From contig JAYMGJ010000650.1 of assembly GCA_037178675.1 (NCBI GenBank), positions 1-32,431 on the forward strand: a stretch of 32,431 bases of DNA, given 5' to 3'. Shown piece by piece: positions 29,838-32,431 of this stretch (position 1 is its first letter; each line of letters begins with the position of its first letter). Made by a program: the position numbers and the translations under genes. The notes beneath the pieces were generated by a model. That model searched no databases. It was not told the origin of the DNA and worked only from the letters and a program-made list of their open reading frames with translations. This stretch comes from Scleroderma bovista (taxonomy: Eukaryota > Basidiomycota > Agaricomycetes > Boletales > Sclerodermataceae).

Positions 29838-32262
29838 ATGGGAAACTCACCAACCACCGATGAACTTGATGGGACTCTTGCAAGTGGTCGCCCAAAACGT
29901 CGGACAGCAAATGTGCACCCCGGTCAAATAGTCCTGGACAGTCAACCAAAAAGATGTACCAGTGCACAGAAGCAGGCCGACAACAATTGTGCTCAGGAGG
30001 CCCTGGCTGCGAAGGTCATGGCAATGCAAAAGGGCTACCAACGAGTCAGCAATATTGAAGAGAGGATGCAAATGGATCAAACCACCGATAGTGCCATCGG
30101 TACTAGGCCAGTGAGGCTGCGCCCTCGCCCTCACATTTGCACTGCTAGCGTCCCTGGATCCATGTTGCAGGAGGCTGATGGCATGGACACTGGTGCGTAC
30201 TTGTCCTTAACAAAGAATCCATTAGACTGATCTCATCGGTAGAGATGATGAGTGAATCACTTACCCCTGCAGCTGTTGTGGAAGACAATGCCAATGGGAC
30301 TATTACGTTGAAGGAGAGCAGGGTGAAGGCGACAAAGCCAGCACTTCAAGAAGCAATAGTCGCTGCACGCAAGAAGGCTGCTGCGCCATCTACACGTGAC
30401 ATGACTCATGGTATTATGATCAAAGACGGAGTATTGATGTATGTTGATTTCTAACTCTATGTTAATCCTAACTGAGGCAACACTTTTCTTTGCTAACGTG
30501 CTAACGAATACTAGCTCGGATGATAAAGTTGCTTTAGCCAACTTATGTGTCGAGAACTGGGCAAATGTTGTTGACACAAGTCCTGCGCAACCTCCGAGCA
30601 TCATTGCAAGTCCTCGCACATCAACCAGTGCCCCACTTCCTTCCCCAAGTACTTTGACTACAAGTGCTAGTTACGTTGGGTCCTATCTCACACCAGATGT
30701 TCCTGCGCACTCGCCTGCTGAAGACTGCATTGCTGATAGCCTGGAGCCAATAATTGATGCTGAGATGCTCAGTCGTGTCATGGTTGAGTACCCTTTCGTA
30801 CTAAGTGAATCTGAAACTCACGAAATGTAACGATAGTCTCAGTGCACTGCTGCCATGGCCAAGGATTGTGAGACCAATCATGCTGGCACGAGACTTGCCA
30901 GCACCAAGAGAAAGGCACCGGTACTGGATGACATTGAGGTTGAGCTGGACAGCATCGAGCACGACTATGAAGACTACACTATCCAAGCACAGGAAGTGAA
31001 GCAAAAGGGGCATACCACAGTCCAGGTATGAACTACTGCACGCTACCATGTCTATTGCCATCATTTTTTTTTTCAGACATCGGTTACAGTTACGAACAAT
31101 GTGCCCAAGAAGGTCAAGTTGGAGCCCGGTGAAAGTTCTCTATCGAGCTTATCAAGCAAGAAACCACTCACAGCAAGCACGCAATCCGGAGATGACTTGT
31201 CTAGCCAGACAAATGCTCGCACAGCTGTGCAAGGTCGCTTCAACAATGGTGATCTTCCCTCCGACCTACACAAGGATCAGAAGTGGCGCAAGGAGGTCAT
31301 TCCAACACTAGTCCTATGGGCTGGAAATCAAGATGACGCATTCAACATCACCAAGCAAGATATTTGCAATGCTTTGCGGGAGATCGTGCCGGTGGTGTAC
31401 CCCTTCCTCAAGAATACTGCCTTCATTCATGCAAACTCGCCCATGGTTTCCGTGGTAAGTACTCTACTATGTTTTGACTCCATAGTTGGTTGAGCCCGTG
31501 TGCAGGCATCTCAATGTTTGTGTGACTGGAGGCATGGATTTGCCTCTGCGGCTGTTGCACAACTCACTGCCTTCTTCCTCACCCCTCGGGACCCGACACC
31601 TCAAGCCACTGTGCAATTATTACTGGACCGCCTTAAATTCCTATACCTGGATCTGGATCAAGATGATCCCGACAAGGCTTTCTGTTCTGTTTTTGTGCAG
31701 CAGTTGCTTCTAACCAGCCACTTGAATGCCATCAAAGGACACATGGAAGTCCCTGCTCTCGACACCTCTGCCCTGGTGAACCATGGTGTGGCTGGGGCCC
31801 TTGGGCTTTGCAGTGCTGCGGTAACATTTATTTAAGATGTTGGCGACATTATAGAACTGATTTGTGTTTTTATAGCTCCAGCATGGATTAACACTCGTCA
31901 AAATGGGTGACATTGAGTTCGATTCAATGGTCCCAGTTAAGGGTGGTATTACTAAGGTGACAACAAGAGATGTGCGTACTCCGAAAAAACTCAACATAGC
32001 GTCGGGCAAGGACAGTAGGACTGCATGTGCATTCTCGGACCAGAACTGGGGTGGCCCAACGAGGAAGCTTACAGCCGCAGCCAAGAGGAGAACTCTGTCG
32101 CAGTTGGAGGCTATCGTAAAAATGGTGTGCAATTCTGCCGTGGGGGAGCGCGACCCCGATTCATTGAGCAATGCGGAATCTGATGATGAATATGCTCTCA
32201 TCTGTACGTGCCTGTTTTGACTGATGGCCATTCAACTAATGCCTATATTTTTCACCGCAGGA
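29838..32262 (+). CDS. Plavaka-associated partner protein, unknown function, 669 aa
   Basis: Eight exons join in phase without a stop: 29838-30192, 30243-30438, 30515-30826, 30902-31025, 31077-31454, 31506-31820, 31876-32203 and 32261-32262. The TGA stop is split by the last intron (T at 32203, GA at 32261-32262). Introns are 50-76 bp, GT-AG. The N-terminal third is basic/Thr-rich (GRPKRRTANVHPGQ, ARKKAAAPSTRD). The middle is Ser/Pro-rich, then acidic (DDIEVELDSIEHDYEDYT). The C-terminal half (about 360-640) is a globular domain seen in many agaricomycete hypothetical proteins: AVQGRFNNGDLPSDL, WRKEVIPTLVLWAG, DWRHGFASAAVAQL, LTSHLNAIKGHMEVP and FSDQNWGG are characteristic blocks. I know no assigned function. 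It is divergently placed 231 bp from transposase 2, in the position DUF6532 takes in element 1. It is the only transposon gene here without an evident lesion. The exon 3/4 acceptor (30901) is the least certain junction. Confidence 0.75.
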
Positions 32263-32431
32263 TCAAGTTGAACATGCTAGCGTTGCTAGTGTCCCCGCTC
32301 CTATCCAATATATACTTGTGTTCATGTTGCAGCCGACACTTCATTCATTTCGTTCAATTTGTTGGGTGCCACTTTTTAATACTACTTGTCATGTGCTTAT
32401 CTACTTCTTGTCACACTTTAATGCTACTTGC

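Larger units (their letters stand above)
24830..32431. mobile_element. Plavaka-type DNA transposon 2, right end beyond window
   Basis: The element is defined by its two divergent genes, the transposase (24974-29606, minus) and the partner (29838-32262, plus), the same architecture as element 1. The left boundary is estimated from an AAGTA/AAGCA-rich subterminal tract at 24836-24975. At 32340-32431 motifs such as CTACTTGTCA, CTTATCTACTTC and GCTACTTGC are the inverse of AAGTAG and GCAAG motifs in that left tract, so the right subterminal region has probably begun. Neither exact terminus is visible. Confidence 0.6.

Noticed and set aside
6003..32431. KDZ (Kyakuja-Dileera-Zisupton) transposon with a linked TET/JBP dioxygenase
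   Set aside because: The transposase blocks (DEMWTGDWWWE, LHKGVFKDH, SITESKH) match Plavaka, and no HxD...H dioxygenase-like protein is seen in the window.
1..32431. tRNA, rRNA or riboswitch genes
   Set aside because: I saw no cloverleaf with a GGTTCGAATCC-type arm or rRNA core sequence on reading both strands; a tRNAscan run would be decisive.

Overview
The window looks like nuclear DNA of a mushroom-forming basidiomycete (Agaricomycetes). The reasons are genes cut by many short (about 45-75 bp) GT-AG introns, a NACHT-WD40 NOD-like receptor of the kind expanded in these fungi, two Plavaka-type (CACTA-related) DNA transposons, a DUF6532 protein, and a fragment of the splicing factor U2AF large subunit with basidiomycete-like sequence. 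I see no rRNA, tRNA or CRISPR array. Most of the window is repeats and decaying mobile DNA around one large receptor gene.

Layout. 1-667 is a foldback (MITE-like) element with arms of about 200 bp. 690-1245 is a 61-62 bp minisatellite. 1330-2300 is pyrimidine-rich and unresolved. 2430-3790 is a minus-strand, intron-rich unit containing a tandemly duplicated exon-intron block. 4036-5252 is a 1.2-kb solo LTR with target-site duplication AGTTC, sitting inside an older LTR-like remnant. 5454-5948 is an intronless C-terminal piece of U2AF large subunit. 6003-12535 is a complete but dead Plavaka element: a minus-strand transposase (6289-9644, itself split by a 268-bp LTR-like insertion) and a divergent plus-strand DUF6532 gene (9902-12216). 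13400-19545 (minus) is a seven-exon NLR gene with a NACHT ATPase and about 21 WD40 units on a strict 129-bp period. 19546-24830 has no confident gene; it holds a diverged direct duplication and a decayed Arg/Glu/Asp-rich fragment. 24830 to the window end is a second Plavaka element: a decayed minus-strand transposase (24974-29606) and a divergent plus-strand partner (29838-32262) for which I can build an uninterrupted eight-exon, 669-aa model. A second copy of the 1.2-kb solo LTR (25704-26960, TSD GTGTG on the plus strand) interrupts an exon of this transposase.

How it fits together. Both Plavaka elements have the same divergent two-gene design but carry different partner genes. In the Plavaka genes nearly every disabling in-frame stop I can place is TGA, usually where family members have Arg, which suggests CGA-to-TGA decay. 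The NLR is the one large non-transposon gene. Its WD40 units are nearly identical and vary at few residues, as in fungal allorecognition NLRs, but the 3' part of the array is scrambled by length changes that break the frame. The two inverted solo LTRs flank the NLR about 20 kb apart.
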